Shown: one piece after another, positions 16,133 through 24,932 of the stretch
How positions within the stretch are numbered: the stretch's first letter is position 1
Layout: the number at the start of each line of letters is the position of its first letter
From: Amycolatopsis mongoliensis
GTDB lineage: Bacteria; Actinomycetota; Actinomycetes; Mycobacteriales; Pseudonocardiaceae
Assembly: GCF_030285665.1 (NCBI RefSeq)
Contig: NZ_CP127295.1
Coordinates: forward strand, 9,920,001-9,984,000
Direction of reading: 5' to 3'
DNA length: 64,000 nt
The notes under the pieces: generated by a model
Told to the model about the DNA's origin: nothing
Seen by the model: only the letters and a program-made list of their open reading frames with translations
Database searches by the model: none
Translations under genes and position numbers: made by a program

Positions 16133-17104
16133 GTGGACCTCGACCTCGCCCAGGTCCGGGCGTTCGTCGTGACCGCCCAGGAACGCCACTTCGGGCGGGC
16201 CGCCCAGGCGCTGTTCCTCACCCAGCAGGCGCTGTCGAAGCGGATCCGGAAGCTCGAGGACACGCTCGCGACGCCGTTGTTCCTGCGCACCAACCGGTCG
16301 GTGGAGCTCACCGCCGACGGCGAGCGCTTCCTCCCGCACGCCCGCGAGCTGGTCCGGGTGGCCGACGCGGCGGTCGCCGCGATGGGCGCCGACGACCGGC
16401 CGCTGCGCCTCGACGTCGTCGACTTCCGGCTCTCGCCGATGTACCTGCTGCGCCGGCTCGCCGCGCGGGAGCCGGCGCTGCGGATCGACCGGGTCGCCGG
16501 CAGCGGGTTCGCGAACGCCGTCGAACCGCTGCTGTCCGGGGAGCTCGACGCCGCCGTCGGGCGGGTCACCGGCTTCGGCCGGCCGCTGCCCGACGAGCTG
16601 GAGCACCGCCCGATCCGGCTGGAACCGCTGGTCGCGCTGCTCGCCCCGGAGCACCCGCTGGCCCAGCAGGACGTGCTGCCGCTCGCCGACCTGCGCGCCG
16701 ACGGGATCTGGCTGCCCGGGTCCGGCGGGGCCGCCGAATGGCTGTCCTACCTGCAGGAGCTGTGCGGCCGCTTCGGCGTGCCGATCGACGACTCCGGCGT
16801 CAGCTACGACCTGCGGCACACCCTCGAGCAGACGCGGTACGGCAAGCGGCACGTCACCCTCGCGGGCGCCGACATGGAGCTCGCGCCGGACCTGAACCTC
16901 AAGGTGCTGCCGTTCGAGCCGTCCCCGCTGTTCCCGTGGTCGCTGGTCTGGCGGCGCGGGAAGGCGCATCCGGCGCTGCGGCGGTTCCTCGCCCTGGCCG
17001 GGCGCACCAGCCGCGAAGAGGACTGGTGCGCCTACGACCCGGCGCACGCCTGGTTGCCGGAGGACGACCTCAGGCTCGCAGCCGCCGCGCGAACCAGTCG
17101 CTGA
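16133..17104 (+). CDS. LysR family transcriptional regulator
   Basis: 323 residues. Winged helix-turn-helix at 4-63 (FVVTAQERHFGRAAQALFLT, then QQALSKRIRKLE), then a substrate-binding-like domain from about residue 90 to 290. The GTG at 16133 lies 4 bp after the thioesterase stop. Its 3' end overlaps the convergent alpha/beta hydrolase gene by 35 bp. LysR regulators usually act on a divergent neighbour, but this one is co-directional with the thioesterase and convergent with the hydrolase, so the target is unclear. Confidence 0.9.
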   Translation: MDLDLAQVRAFVVTAQERHFGRAAQALFLTQQALSKRIRKLEDTLATPLFLRTNRSVELTADGERFLPHARELVRVADAAVAAMGADDRPLRLDVVDFRLSPMYLLRRLAAREPALRIDRVAGSGFANAVEPLLSGELDAAVGRVTGFGRPLPDELEHRPIRLEPLVALLAPEHPLAQQDVLPLADLRADGIWLPGSGGAAEWLSYLQELCGRFGVPIDDSGVSYDLRHTLEQTRYGKRHVTLAGADMELAPDLNLKVLPFEPSPLFPWSLVWRRGKAHPALRRFLALAGRTSREEDWCAYDPAHAWLPEDDLRLAAAARTSR

Positions 17105-17852
17105 ACGCCGCGTCGACGCGGGCCGCTGCCGGCGTCCCCGGCGCGAACTCGTGCGCCATCCCCTCGACCGTCACCAGCTCGGTCCCCAGCTTCTCGCGCA
17201 GCGCCTCGGCCGGCTCGCGGACGGCGGCGTCGTCGGCTTCGCCGGTCACGATCAGCAGCGGCGCACCCAGTTCCCCGGCCCGGCGCACGAAGTCGTAGCG
17301 GTCGGCGACGGCCCGGGAGCGCGGGCTCCACGGATACGTGACGTCGAAGAGCCGCTCGTTGCGGCCGATCACCGGTGCCAGCCGGGCGACGGGGCTGACC
17401 ACCGCGGCGGCCTCGACCGCGACGTCCCCGCGGGCGAGCACCTCCAGCGCGACCAGCGAGCCCGCCGAGCCACCGAAGACGCCGAGCGGACCGGCCGCGC
17501 CCGGGAGCCGGCTCCGCAGCTCGGCCAGCGCCGCGGGGAACTCCGCCACCGCCTGCTCGGTGACCGGCTCGAAGACATTGAGCACCGCGTCCTCGCTCGC
17601 CCGCCGGAACAGCTCCGCCGGGCCGCCTTCGGGCAGCCTGGCCCCGGTCAGCGGCAGGCCGAGGTACACCCGCCAGGCCTGCAGGCCGGTCATCGGCACC
17701 GCTTCGGCGAACGCCTGCTCGCTCGCGGGCACCTCCATCAGGTGCCAGCCCGCCACCAGCGCGGCCGGGGCCGCCCGGTCCGGCGGCGGCAGGGCCACGA
17801 ACGGCACCCCGGCCACGACCCCTTCGACGGTTTCCTGCTCGGCGATCCGCAT
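17070..17852 (-). CDS. Alpha/beta hydrolase
   Basis: 260 residues. The nucleophile elbow is GGSAG with Ser129 (LGVFGGSAGS). A later Asp in VTGEADDAAV and a His in VEGMAHEFAP complete a plausible catalytic triad. This matches small serine hydrolases of the dienelactone hydrolase/esterase group. No signal peptide, so cytoplasmic. The ATG at 17850-17852 is preceded by AGGGAG at a good distance. It is convergent with the LysR gene, and the last 35 bp are shared. Substrate unknown. Confidence 0.85.
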   Translation of the reverse strand: MRIAEQETVEGVVAGVPFVALPPPDRAAPAALVAGWHLMEVPASEQAFAEAVPMTGLQAWRVYLGLPLTGARLPEGGPAELFRRASEDAVLNVFEPVTEQAVAEFPAALAELRSRLPGAAGPLGVFGGSAGSLVALEVLARGDVAVEAAAVVSPVARLAPVIGRNERLFDVTYPWSPRSRAVADRYDFVRRAGELGAPLLIVTGEADDAAVREPAEALREKLGTELVTVEGMAHEFAPGTPAAARVDAAFSDWFARRLRA

Positions 17853-18404
17853 CCCGCTTCTCCCTGTCTCTCGGCTGTCTCCAGCCAACCGCCGGACCGC
17901 GGGGCGGGTCCAACAGCCGTTGCGGCTCCCACGACAACCGGTGGTTGTGGCCGCGGGTGCCCGGAGAGGCGGCCGTTCGGGCAGACCTGCCGGCTCCGGT
18001 GAGCGGGGGTGGTCCGTTCGGGCGCCCGAACCGGACGTAAGGTGCATCCCTACGGCGGTGCCCGCCCCACGGAGCCCCCGCCAGGGTGAACAGCGGATCG
18101 CCGGGAAACCGGCCACGCACCGCCCGCCGAAATGGGCCATGACATACCGGGGAAACACAGCTGTCACCCATTCGCCAAACGAGCGCCGATACTTAGCATC
18201 GCTGCGTGACCAGCAGCGGCCCACGGCGAAACGTCATTCGCCTTTTCGTGCAATTCGTGTCGGTTGCGATCGTCACGATGTGGACACAGAGTAGTGAGGC
18301 CGCCTGTGCACATGACGGGCGAGAGGGATATCTTCCTGCCCTAACCTAGCCCCTGTGTCGGGGGCAACGCCTACCGGCGGCTGGTTGGTCATGGGAGGTA
18401 GTCG
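17853..18404. other. 552-bp intergenic region upstream of livK
   Basis: No open frame here has coding character. It carries CGCTGC-N7-GCAGCG (18200-18218) and GGCGAA-N6-TTCGCC (18225-18242), two inverted repeats that could be operators for the transporter. Candidate -10 boxes near livK are TATCTT (18329-18334) and TAACCT (18342-18347), neither with a convincing -35. GGAGGT lies just before the livK GTG. Confidence 0.5.
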
Positions 18405-19568
18405 GTGTCAGGAGTGCGTTTTGGACGGGTTCTCGCCCTCGCGGCGGCGACGTCGCTTGCGCTGGCGGGCTGCGCCGGCGGCAGCAGCTCGTCGGGCAGC
18501 GGTGACAGCAGCACGCTGAAGATCGGGTTCATGGGCGACCTGACCGGGGAGAACTCCGGGATCGTGATCCCGCCCAACAACGGCGCCAAGCTCGCCATCG
18601 ACGAGTACAACGCCACGAACCCCAAGGTGAAGCTCGAGCTGAAGAACTACGACAGCCAGGGCAAGCCGGAGCAGGCCACCTCGCTGGTGCAGACGGCGAT
18701 CGGGACGGACAAGATCACGGCCCTGATCGGCCCCGCGTTCTCGGGTGAGTCGAAGGCCGTCGGCGGCGTCCTCGAGCAGGGCAAGGTCCCGAGCGTGTCG
18801 CCGTCGGCGACGAACCCGGGCCTGGCCGCGAACGGCTGGAAGTACTGGCACCGCGTCGTCGCGAACGACAACGACCAGGGCCCCGCGATCGCGAACTTCC
18901 TCATCACGGCGAAGTCGCCGAAGAACGCCTACGTCATCTCGGACGACCAGGAGTACAGCGTCGGCCTCGCGGACGCGTTCGAGAAGACCTTCAAGGAGAA
19001 GGGCATCACGACCGAGCGCGACAAGTTCGCCAAGGACGCGTCGGACTACTCCTCGACCGTGCAGAAGGTCAAGGCCGCCAACCCGGACGTCATCACCTTC
19101 GGTGGTTACTACGCCCAGGGCGGCCGGCTGCTCAAGCAGCTCCGCGACGGCGGCGTGAAGGCCATCTTCGCCACCGGTGACGGCTCGCTCGACCCGCAGC
19201 TGGTCTCGGGCGCGGGTGCCGCGGCCGCCGAGGGTGCCGTCGTCGGCTGCCCGTGCAACATCCCGGACGCCGGCGCCAGCAACGAGTTCGCCACGAAGTA
19301 CAAGGCCAAGTTCAACGTCGACCCGGCGATCTACGCCACCGAGGGCTACGACGCGGCGACCGCCATCATCAACGCGGTCAAGGCGGGCAACACCACCGGT
19401 GAGAAGATCAACGACTTCCTGAAGACGGAAGACTTCAAGGGCGCGTCGAAGCAGATCAAGTTCAAGGACAACGGCGAGCCGCAGACCAACGCGATCTACG
19501 TCTACCAGGTCGTCGGCGGGGTCATCAAGAACCTCGGCGCCTCGACCGAAGCCAAGATCACCGGCTGA
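18405..19568 (+). CDS. livK: Branched-chain amino-acid ABC transporter, substrate-binding lipoprotein
   Basis: 387 residues. A lipoprotein signal peptide ends in LALAGC, with Cys23 as the lipid-anchored residue, followed by a Ser/Gly-rich linker. The rest is a type I periplasmic-binding fold of the LivK/Leu-Ile-Val group (IGFMGDLTGENS at the start of the mature domain; ALIGPAFSGESKAV; DQEYSVGLADAFEKTFK). It should capture branched-chain amino acids or related compounds outside the membrane. GTG at 18405 has GGAGGT upstream. It is the first gene of livKHMGF. A strong hairpin after it probably lowers expression of the permease genes relative to this abundant binding protein (inference). Confidence 0.94.
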   Translation: MSGVRFGRVLALAAATSLALAGCAGGSSSSGSGDSSTLKIGFMGDLTGENSGIVIPPNNGAKLAIDEYNATNPKVKLELKNYDSQGKPEQATSLVQTAIGTDKITALIGPAFSGESKAVGGVLEQGKVPSVSPSATNPGLAANGWKYWHRVVANDNDQGPAIANFLITAKSPKNAYVISDDQEYSVGLADAFEKTFKEKGITTERDKFAKDASDYSSTVQKVKAANPDVITFGGYYAQGGRLLKQLRDGGVKAIFATGDGSLDPQLVSGAGAAAAEGAVVGCPCNIPDAGASNEFATKYKAKFNVDPAIYATEGYDAATAIINAVKAGNTTGEKINDFLKTEDFKGASKQIKFKDNGEPQTNAIYVYQVVGGVIKNLGASTEAKITG

Positions 19569-19588
19569 CGGAGCTAGACACACCTAAC

Positions 19589-19630
19589 GGGAGCGGGGGC
19601 GCTGTGCTCGGACACAGCACCCCCGCTCCC
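19589..19630 (+). terminator. Hairpin between livK and livH
   Basis: GGGAGCGGGGG-C-GCTGTG pairs with CACAGC-A-CCCCCGCTCCC, leaving one C-A mismatch and a 6-nt loop. No T-run follows. Likely a partial terminator or mRNA-stabilising stem. CCAATGTGGCG, resembling the core of repeat family A, follows at 19633. Confidence 0.65.
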
Positions 19631-19678
19631 CGCCAATGTGGCGACCATCCTCGCCCCGTCAGGTAAGGCAACTACGTC

Positions 19679-20641
19679 ATGTTCCAAGATCTGCAGAGCC
19701 AGTTTCTGGGCAGCACCATCGGCGGCCTGGTAGCCGGCTCCATCTACGCCCTCATCGCCCTCGGCTACACGATGGTCTACGGCGTGCTGAGGCTCATCAA
19801 CTTCGCGCACTCCGAGATCTTCATGATCGGGACGATGACGTCCCTGTTCATCCTCGTCACCATCGCGCCGACGGCGCCGTTCACCATCTTCTCGATGATC
19901 GGCATCCTGCTCCTGCTGATCGTCGCTTCCGCGCTGGTCTCCGGCGGGTCCGCGATCGTGCTGGAGCAGCTCGCGTACCGGCCGCTGCGCAAGAAGGGCG
20001 CGACCCGGCTCGCCGCCCTGATCTCGGCGATCGGTGCGTCGCTGTTCCTGCAGGAGGCCTTCGGCCTGAAGATCATCCCCTGGCTCTTCGACAAGCCGGG
20101 CCGAGTCCAGCAGCCCGCCCCGCGGTTCGTCCCGCACGAGGAGCTGTTCCGCATCGGCAACGGCGTCGTGCGCACCGACCACGTCTTCGTGATCATCGGC
20201 GCGGTCATCGTGATGGTGGTCCTGGACCAGCTGGTCAGCCGGACCCGGATCGGCCGCGGCATCCGCGCCACGGCCCAGGACCCCGAGGCCGCCGTCCTGA
20301 TGGGCGTCAGCATCGACCGCATCGTGCGGATCACGTTCCTGCTCGGCGGCGCGATGGCGGGCGTCGCCGCCGCCCTGTTCGTCATGGAATACGAGAACAC
20401 CGACTACCGCATCGGGTTCCTGCTCGGCATCAAGGCGTTCACCGCCGCGGTGCTCGGCGGTATCGGCAACCTGCGTGGCGCCCTGCTCGGCGGGATCGTG
20501 CTGGGCCTCGTCGAGAACTGGAGCTCCATCTTCCTCGGCTCCGCCTGGAAGGACGTCACCGCCTTCGTCGTCCTGGTGCTGGTCCTGATGTTCCGGCCCA
20601 CCGGCATTCTCGGTGAATCGCTGCAACGGGCACGCGCATGA
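19679..20641 (+). CDS. livH: Branched-chain amino-acid ABC transporter permease
   Basis: 320 residues, integral membrane protein with about eight hydrophobic segments. LivH signatures are clear: SIYALIALGYTMVYGVLRLI (21-40), NFAHSEIFMIG, and the ATPase-contact loop TAQDPEAAVLMGVSIDRI. It forms the translocation pore with LivM. ATG at 19679. The stop overlaps the livM ATG by 4 bp. Confidence 0.94.
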   Translation: MFQDLQSQFLGSTIGGLVAGSIYALIALGYTMVYGVLRLINFAHSEIFMIGTMTSLFILVTIAPTAPFTIFSMIGILLLLIVASALVSGGSAIVLEQLAYRPLRKKGATRLAALISAIGASLFLQEAFGLKIIPWLFDKPGRVQQPAPRFVPHEELFRIGNGVVRTDHVFVIIGAVIVMVVLDQLVSRTRIGRGIRATAQDPEAAVLMGVSIDRIVRITFLLGGAMAGVAAALFVMEYENTDYRIGFLLGIKAFTAAVLGGIGNLRGALLGGIVLGLVENWSSIFLGSAWKDVTAFVVLVLVLMFRPTGILGESLQRARA

Positions 20642-21765
20642 AGGGTGAAGAAGTGGCTCCGAGCAACGGAAACCCCGCGCGCGGCGGTTTTCACCCCATC
20701 GACGGGATGCGGGACTGGTGGGCGGACGCCCCCCACTGGCAGCGTTACGGCGTCTACCTCGCGCTGATCGTGCTCGCGCTGATCCTGCCCGCTCCCTGGG
20801 TCGGATCGTTCATGTCCCCGGACTCCGACTGGACGACGGTGCTGATCTTCCCGGTCGGCACGTACATCCTGCTGGCCGTCGGCCTCAACATCGTCGTCGG
20901 CCACGCGGGCATGCTCGACCTCGGTTACGTGGCGTTCTTCGCGATCGGCGCCTACACGTGGGCCTCGATCGGCACGAGCTACGGCTGGTCGTTCTGGCCG
21001 ACCGTGCTGCTGGGCATCTTCCTGGCCTCGGTGTCCGGGGTCATCCTCGGCGCACCGACGCTCCGGCTGCGAGGTGACTACCTCGCGATCGTGACCCTCG
21101 GGTTCGGGGAGATCGTCCGGATCACCGCGAACAACACCGACTCGATCGGCGGCGCGCGCGGTATCACGAACGTCCCGCACCCGGAACCGATCTTCGGCGT
21201 CGAGTTCTTCCTCGACCCCGCGCCGTACTACTACCTGATGCTCTTCGCGATCGTGCTCGTGATCGTGTTCTCGGTGCGGCTGAACAAGAGCCGCGTCGGG
21301 CGGGCGTGGGCGGCGATCCGCGAGGACGAGGACGCGGCCGAGCTGATGGGCGTGCCGACGTTCAAGTTCAAGCTGCTCGCCTTCGCCATCGGCGCCATGA
21401 TCGGCGGGTTCGCCGGCACGATCTACGCGAGCAAGGCCGTGTTCATCGAGCCGAACAACTTCCCGTTCATCCTGTCCGCGACCATCCTGGCCGCGGTCGT
21501 GCTGGGCGGCTCCGGCAACCTGCCCGGTGTCATCATCGGCGCGTTCGTCATCGCGTGGCTGCCCGAGCGGTTCCGGTTCCTGTCCGAGTACCGCATCCTC
21601 ATCTTCGGCTTCGTGCTGGTGCTGATGATGGCCCTGCGGCCGGAGGGCATCCTGCCGTCCCGCCAGCGCAAGGCCGAACTAAGGGAAGGAACCGGCGGCA
21701 TGGGCGCGATGGGCGCGGAAGTCGCCGGCCCGGACTCCGAGGCTTCGGCGGAGGTGACCAAGTGA
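20638..21765 (+). CDS. livM: Branched-chain amino-acid ABC transporter permease
   Basis: 375 residues. After a hydrophilic N-terminus of about 40 residues come multiple membrane segments typical of LivM (VGLNIVVGHAGMLDLGYVAF; LRLRGDYLAIVTLGFGEIVR; the ATPase-contact loop EDEDAAELMGVPTFKFKL). The C-terminal 35 residues, after the last membrane helix, are hydrophilic and Gly/Ala-rich. ATG overlaps the livH stop (ATGA) and the livG GTG overlaps its own stop (GTGA), so translation is probably coupled across the operon. Confidence 0.94.
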   Translation: MKGEEVAPSNGNPARGGFHPIDGMRDWWADAPHWQRYGVYLALIVLALILPAPWVGSFMSPDSDWTTVLIFPVGTYILLAVGLNIVVGHAGMLDLGYVAFFAIGAYTWASIGTSYGWSFWPTVLLGIFLASVSGVILGAPTLRLRGDYLAIVTLGFGEIVRITANNTDSIGGARGITNVPHPEPIFGVEFFLDPAPYYYLMLFAIVLVIVFSVRLNKSRVGRAWAAIREDEDAAELMGVPTFKFKLLAFAIGAMIGGFAGTIYASKAVFIEPNNFPFILSATILAAVVLGGSGNLPGVIIGAFVIAWLPERFRFLSEYRILIFGFVLVLMMALRPEGILPSRQRKAELREGTGGMGAMGAEVAGPDSEASAEVTK

Positions 21766-22535
21766 GCCCCTTGCTCGAGTTCGACAACGTGACCATGCGC
21801 TTCGGCGGCGTCACGGCGTTGCGCGAGGTCAACCTCAGCATCAACGAAGGCGAGATCTTCGCGCTCATCGGGCCGAACGGCGCCGGCAAGACCACGGTGT
21901 TCAACGTGGTCACCGGCGTCTACCGGCCGACCGAGGGCGAGGTCCGGTTCGGCGGCGACCGGGTCGACGGCATGAAGCGGTTCCGCGTCACCAAGCGCGG
22001 CATCGCCCGGACCTTCCAGAACATCCGGCTGTTCCACAACATGACGGCGCTGGAGAACGTCATGGTGGGCGCGGACGCGCACCACAAGACCGGTGCGATC
22101 AGCGCGGTGCTCGGCCTGCCGGGCCACCGCAAGGAGGAGAAGCAGGGCCGGGAACGAGCGCGGGAGCTGCTCGACTTCGTCGGCATCGGCCGGGTCGAGC
22201 ACAACGTCGCGAAGAACCTCTCCTACGGCGACCAGCGCCGGCTGGAGATCGCGCGGGCGCTCGCGACCGACCCGAAGCTGCTGCTGCTCGACGAGCCGGC
22301 CGCGGGCATGAACCCGGCGGAGAAGAACGCCCTGCAGGCGCTGATCCGCAAGATCCGGGACGACGGCCGCACCGTGCTGCTGATCGAGCACGACATGGGC
22401 CTGGTCATGCACATCAGCGACCGGCTCGCGGTGCTCGACTTCGGGCAGAAGATCGCAGAAGGGCTGCCGCAGGAAGTGCAGAACAACCAGAAGGTGATCG
22501 AGGCGTACCTGGGGGTGTCCGAAGATGCTTCTTGA
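21762..22535 (+). CDS. livG: Branched-chain amino-acid ABC transporter ATPase
   Basis: 257 residues. Walker A GPNGAGKTT (about 35-43), Q-loop in ARTFQNIRLF, signature NLSYGDQRRLEIARAL (LSYGDQ as in LivG proteins), Walker B LLLLDEPAAGMNP and the switch His in LIEHDM. All catalytic residues are present. It energises transport with LivF at the inner face of the membrane. GTG at 21762 overlaps the livM stop. The livF ATG lies inside its 3' end, an 11-bp overlap. Confidence 0.95.
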   Translation: MSPLLEFDNVTMRFGGVTALREVNLSINEGEIFALIGPNGAGKTTVFNVVTGVYRPTEGEVRFGGDRVDGMKRFRVTKRGIARTFQNIRLFHNMTALENVMVGADAHHKTGAISAVLGLPGHRKEEKQGRERARELLDFVGIGRVEHNVAKNLSYGDQRRLEIARALATDPKLLLLDEPAAGMNPAEKNALQALIRKIRDDGRTVLLIEHDMGLVMHISDRLAVLDFGQKIAEGLPQEVQNNQKVIEAYLGVSEDAS

Positions 22536-23237
22536 GGTCGAGGACATCAACGTCCACTACGGCAAGATCGCCGCCCTCAAGGGCATGAGCATCCAGGTCG
22601 GCGAGGGTGAGATCGTCTCCCTAATCGGGGCCAACGGCGCCGGCAAGACCACGACGCTCAAGACGATCTCCGGGCTGCGGCCGCTGACCAGCGGCCGGAT
22701 CCTGTTCAACGGCCAGGACATCTCGAAGACCCCGGGGCACAAGCGCGTGCTGCTCGGGATCGGCCAGTCGCCGGAGGGCCGGGGCGTGTTCCCCGGCATG
22801 ACGGTGCAGGAGAACCTCCTGATGGGTGCCTACACCCGCAAGGACGACCTCAAGGCCGACCTCGAGGAGGTCTACGAGCTGTTCCCCGGCTCGCGGAGCG
22901 GAAGTCCCAGTTCGGCGGCACCATGTCCGGTGGCGAGCAGCAGATGATCGCCATCGGCCGGGCGCTGATGACGAAGCCGAAGGTGCTGCTGCTCGACGAG
23001 CCGTCGATGGGCCTGGCGCCCATGCTGATCGCGCAGATCTTCGACATCATCCGGGAGATCAACAAGCGCGGCACGACGGTGCTGCTGGTGGAGCAGAACG
23101 CCCAGCAGGCGCTGAAGCTGTCGGACCGGGCGTACGTGCTCGAAACGGGCCGCGTGGTCCAGAGCGCCCGCGGGTCCGAGCTGCTGAACGACCCGAAGGT
23201 GCGGGCCGCCTACCTCGGTGGCGACCTCGGCGTCTGA
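22525..23237 (+). pseudogene. livF: livF, branched-chain amino-acid ABC transporter ATPase, split by a one-base frameshift
   Basis: The first 121 codons read as LivF: Walker A GANGAGKTT, Q-loop GIGQSPEGRGVFPGMTVQEN. The frame is then lost at the C-run 22884-22887. The continuation lies in the next frame: signature SGGEQQMIAIGRAL, Walker B VLLLDEPSMGLAPM and switch His-equivalent LLVEQNA. Adding one C to the four-C run restores a normal protein of 237 residues (ELFPRLAERKSQFGGTMSGG across the junction). As written, the product stops at 22947, before the signature motif, and could not work. A sequencing error in a homopolymer is as likely as a true mutation. Confidence 0.9.
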
Positions 23238-23250
23238 TCGTTTTTCACGG

Positions 23251-23285
23251 AGAAGGGGCCCGGCGTGTTTCGCCGGGCCCCTTCT
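23251..23285. terminator. Bidirectional terminator between livF and the convergent lipoprotein gene
   Basis: A perfect stem of 15 bp (core GAAGGGGCCCGGCG) with loop TGTTT sits between two convergent genes and touches the stop codon of the minus-strand gene. Confidence 0.85.
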
Positions 23286-23813
23286 TCACAGCTTGATGTC
23301 GGTGCCGTTGAGGTTCTTCATGTCGGTGATGGTGGGACCGCCGAAGGCCCGCAGCGTCACCGGCTTCCGGTCCTTGGGGATGTCCCAGTACAGGTCGAAC
23401 TCGACGCGCACGCCGTGCCCGAGGTCGAACTGGCCCGGCTGGCGCTTGATCAGCATGGCCTGCTCTTCCGGCGGGCGGGCGGCGCCCTGGTCGTCGACCA
23501 GCAGCTGCCGTTTCGTGTCGAACAGCACGCTCGAGGTCCCGGTGTTGGTGATGACGAGCCGCAGCCGGACGAACTGGCCCTTGGCGGGGAACTCGGTGTG
23601 GCTCCCGGTGATGCTGGGCAGCCCGGCGGCCAGGCCGATCAGGGTGAACTCGGTGTCGCCGTTCTTCGCCGGCGGCAGCTTGAGGGCGGTCTCGTCGGGC
23701 CGGACCTGGCGCGGCGGCAGCTCGTAGGTCGTCGGCGCGGGCGTGCTGGGCTCGTTCGCCGCACAACCGGCCGCCAGTGCCAGGACGACGACGGCCAGCA
23801 GGCGGAGTTTCAC
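23286..23813 (-). CDS. Predicted lipoprotein, DUF4352-like
   Basis: 175 residues. The signal peptide ends in LALAAGC with Cys17 as lipid-attachment site, followed by a Thr/Pro-rich linker. The mature part (about 55-160) has alternating strands and the pattern GQFVRLRLVITNTGTSSVLF, typical of the DUF4352/telokin-like immunoglobulin fold of exported actinobacterial proteins. It is expected on the outer face of the membrane. Function unknown. It is convergent with livF and shares its terminator. Confidence 0.82.
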   Translation of the reverse strand: MKLRLLAVVVLALAAGCAANEPSTPAPTTYELPPRQVRPDETALKLPPAKNGDTEFTLIGLAAGLPSITGSHTEFPAKGQFVRLRLVITNTGTSSVLFDTKRQLLVDDQGAARPPEEQAMLIKRQPGQFDLGHGVRVEFDLYWDIPKDRKPVTLRAFGGPTITDMKNLNGTDIKL

Positions 23814-23846
23814 GCTCGTGATTCTGCCCGCCGGCCGTCGGTCCGG

Positions 23847-24461
23847 CTAGCTCCCGATGCTTTCGACGACGGCCTCGGCGACGGCCTTCATCGTGGTCCG
23901 GCGGTCCATGGCGGTGCGCTGGATCCAGCGGAAGGCGTCGGGCTCGGTGAGCCCCTGGCGGCTCATGAGCAGGCCCTTGGCGCGATCGATGACCTTGCGC
24001 GTCTCGAGCCGGTCGGTGAGCCCGGCGACCTCGGCCTCGAGGGCCTGCAGCTCGGAGAACCGGCTGACGGCGAGCTCGATGGCGGGCACGAGGTCCCGCT
24101 TGGCGAACGGCTTGACGAGGTAGGCCATGGTGCCGGCATCCCGCGCGCGTTCGACGAGGTCGCGCTGGCTGAAGGCGGTGAGGATGACGACGGGCGCGAT
24201 CCGGTCACCGGTGATCTTGGCCGCGGCCTCGATCCCGTCGAGCTTGGGCATCTTGACGTCGAGGATCACGAGGTCGGGCTTGAGATCGGTGGCCAGCGCG
24301 ATGGCCTGCTCGCCATCCCCGGCCTCCCCGACCACTTCATAGCCCTCTTCACGCAGCATTTCGACGAGGTCCAGCCGGATGAGCGCCTCGTCTTCCGCGA
24401 CGAGCACCCGACGCTGCGGCACGGTGGCGACACCGTTGGCCTCGGTAGCCTGATCGGTCAC
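23847..24461 (-). CDS. pdtaR: ANTAR-domain response regulator, PdtaR type
   Basis: 204 residues. N-terminal receiver domain with acidic pocket at VAEDEALIR, phospho-acceptor Asp68 (LVILDVKMP) and conserved Lys117 (YLVKPF). C-terminal ANTAR RNA-binding domain, about 135-195 (KVIDRAKGLLMSRQGLTEPD, then AFRWIQRTAM). This matches M. tuberculosis PdtaR (Rv1626), which is phosphorylated by the sensor kinase PdtaS and acts on RNA as an antiterminator. GTG at 24461 has GGAGG 6 nt upstream. No PdtaS gene lies in the window, consistent with the unlinked arrangement in mycobacteria. Confidence 0.93.
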   Translation of the reverse strand: MTDQATEANGVATVPQRRVLVAEDEALIRLDLVEMLREEGYEVVGEAGDGEQAIALATDLKPDLVILDVKMPKLDGIEAAAKITGDRIAPVVILTAFSQRDLVERARDAGTMAYLVKPFAKRDLVPAIELAVSRFSELQALEAEVAGLTDRLETRKVIDRAKGLLMSRQGLTEPDAFRWIQRTAMDRRTTMKAVAEAVVESIGS

Positions 24462-24633
24462 CGGGGTCCTCCTGAAGACTCGGCGGGACGGTCGGTTTCG
24501 CGGCTTCCCGCGAACCTGAAGCCTACCGGGAACGATCCAGAAGAAGAGATGGCGTTCACCACGTAGTGGCGGGCGCGACACTCCGCCCCGGTAACGGCCG
24601 GGGTCCGGTGATCCCGTAGAGTCGCTGCGTCAC

Positions 24634-24707
24634 GCCCCCGTAGCCCAACTGGCAGAGGCAACGGATTCAAAACCCGTCCAGTGTGAGTTCGAATCTCACC
24701 GGGGGCA
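24634..24707 (+). tRNA. tRNA with CAA anticodon (nominally tRNA-Leu), short variable loop
   Basis: The 74-nt sequence folds as a cloverleaf: acceptor GCCCCCG/CGGGGGC with discriminator A, D-arm with GG in the loop, anticodon loop TTCAAAA with CAA at 34-36, 5-nt variable loop CCAGT, and T-arm GTGAG-TTCGAAT-CTCAC. Pair 31-39 is an A-C mismatch. CCA is not encoded. CAA reads the Leu codon UUG, but leucine tRNAs normally carry a long variable arm and this one does not, so identity is less sure than the fold. Its 3' end is the left copy of a direct repeat bounding the 24.7-39.0 kb island. Confidence 0.85.
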
Positions 24708-24711
24708 CCCG
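24691..24711 (+). repeat. Left attachment-like repeat at the tRNA 3' end
   Basis: 21 bp covering the T-loop end, acceptor strand and 4 bp beyond the tRNA (GAATCTCACCGGGGGCACCC plus G). Identical to the sequence at 38979-38999 in the same orientation. Confidence 0.75.
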
Positions 24712-24932
24712 GTTTCGCGGGCTAGCGGCCTGCAGCCCGACGAACAGCAGGACAATCGCCAGGGTGGTTTCTGGCCGAGTTCTTTGTGGTGCGCCTGCCT
24801 GCTACTGATCCAGGCCGGCACCAGGGCCCCAATCAGGTGGTTGGCGAGGTTGACCGGCCGTGCCTGAGGACGTCGTTCACCGTCTGCCTTTCGGTCGTGG
24901 TCGTGCAGTCGGCGCGGGCAACGCACCGGCAG

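Noticed and set aside
24708..24932. Possible membrane-helix coding (LAIVLLFVGLQAA) on the minus strand just inside the island
   Set aside because: The stretch is short, has no start codon, and the neighbouring sequence in the same frame does not look coding.
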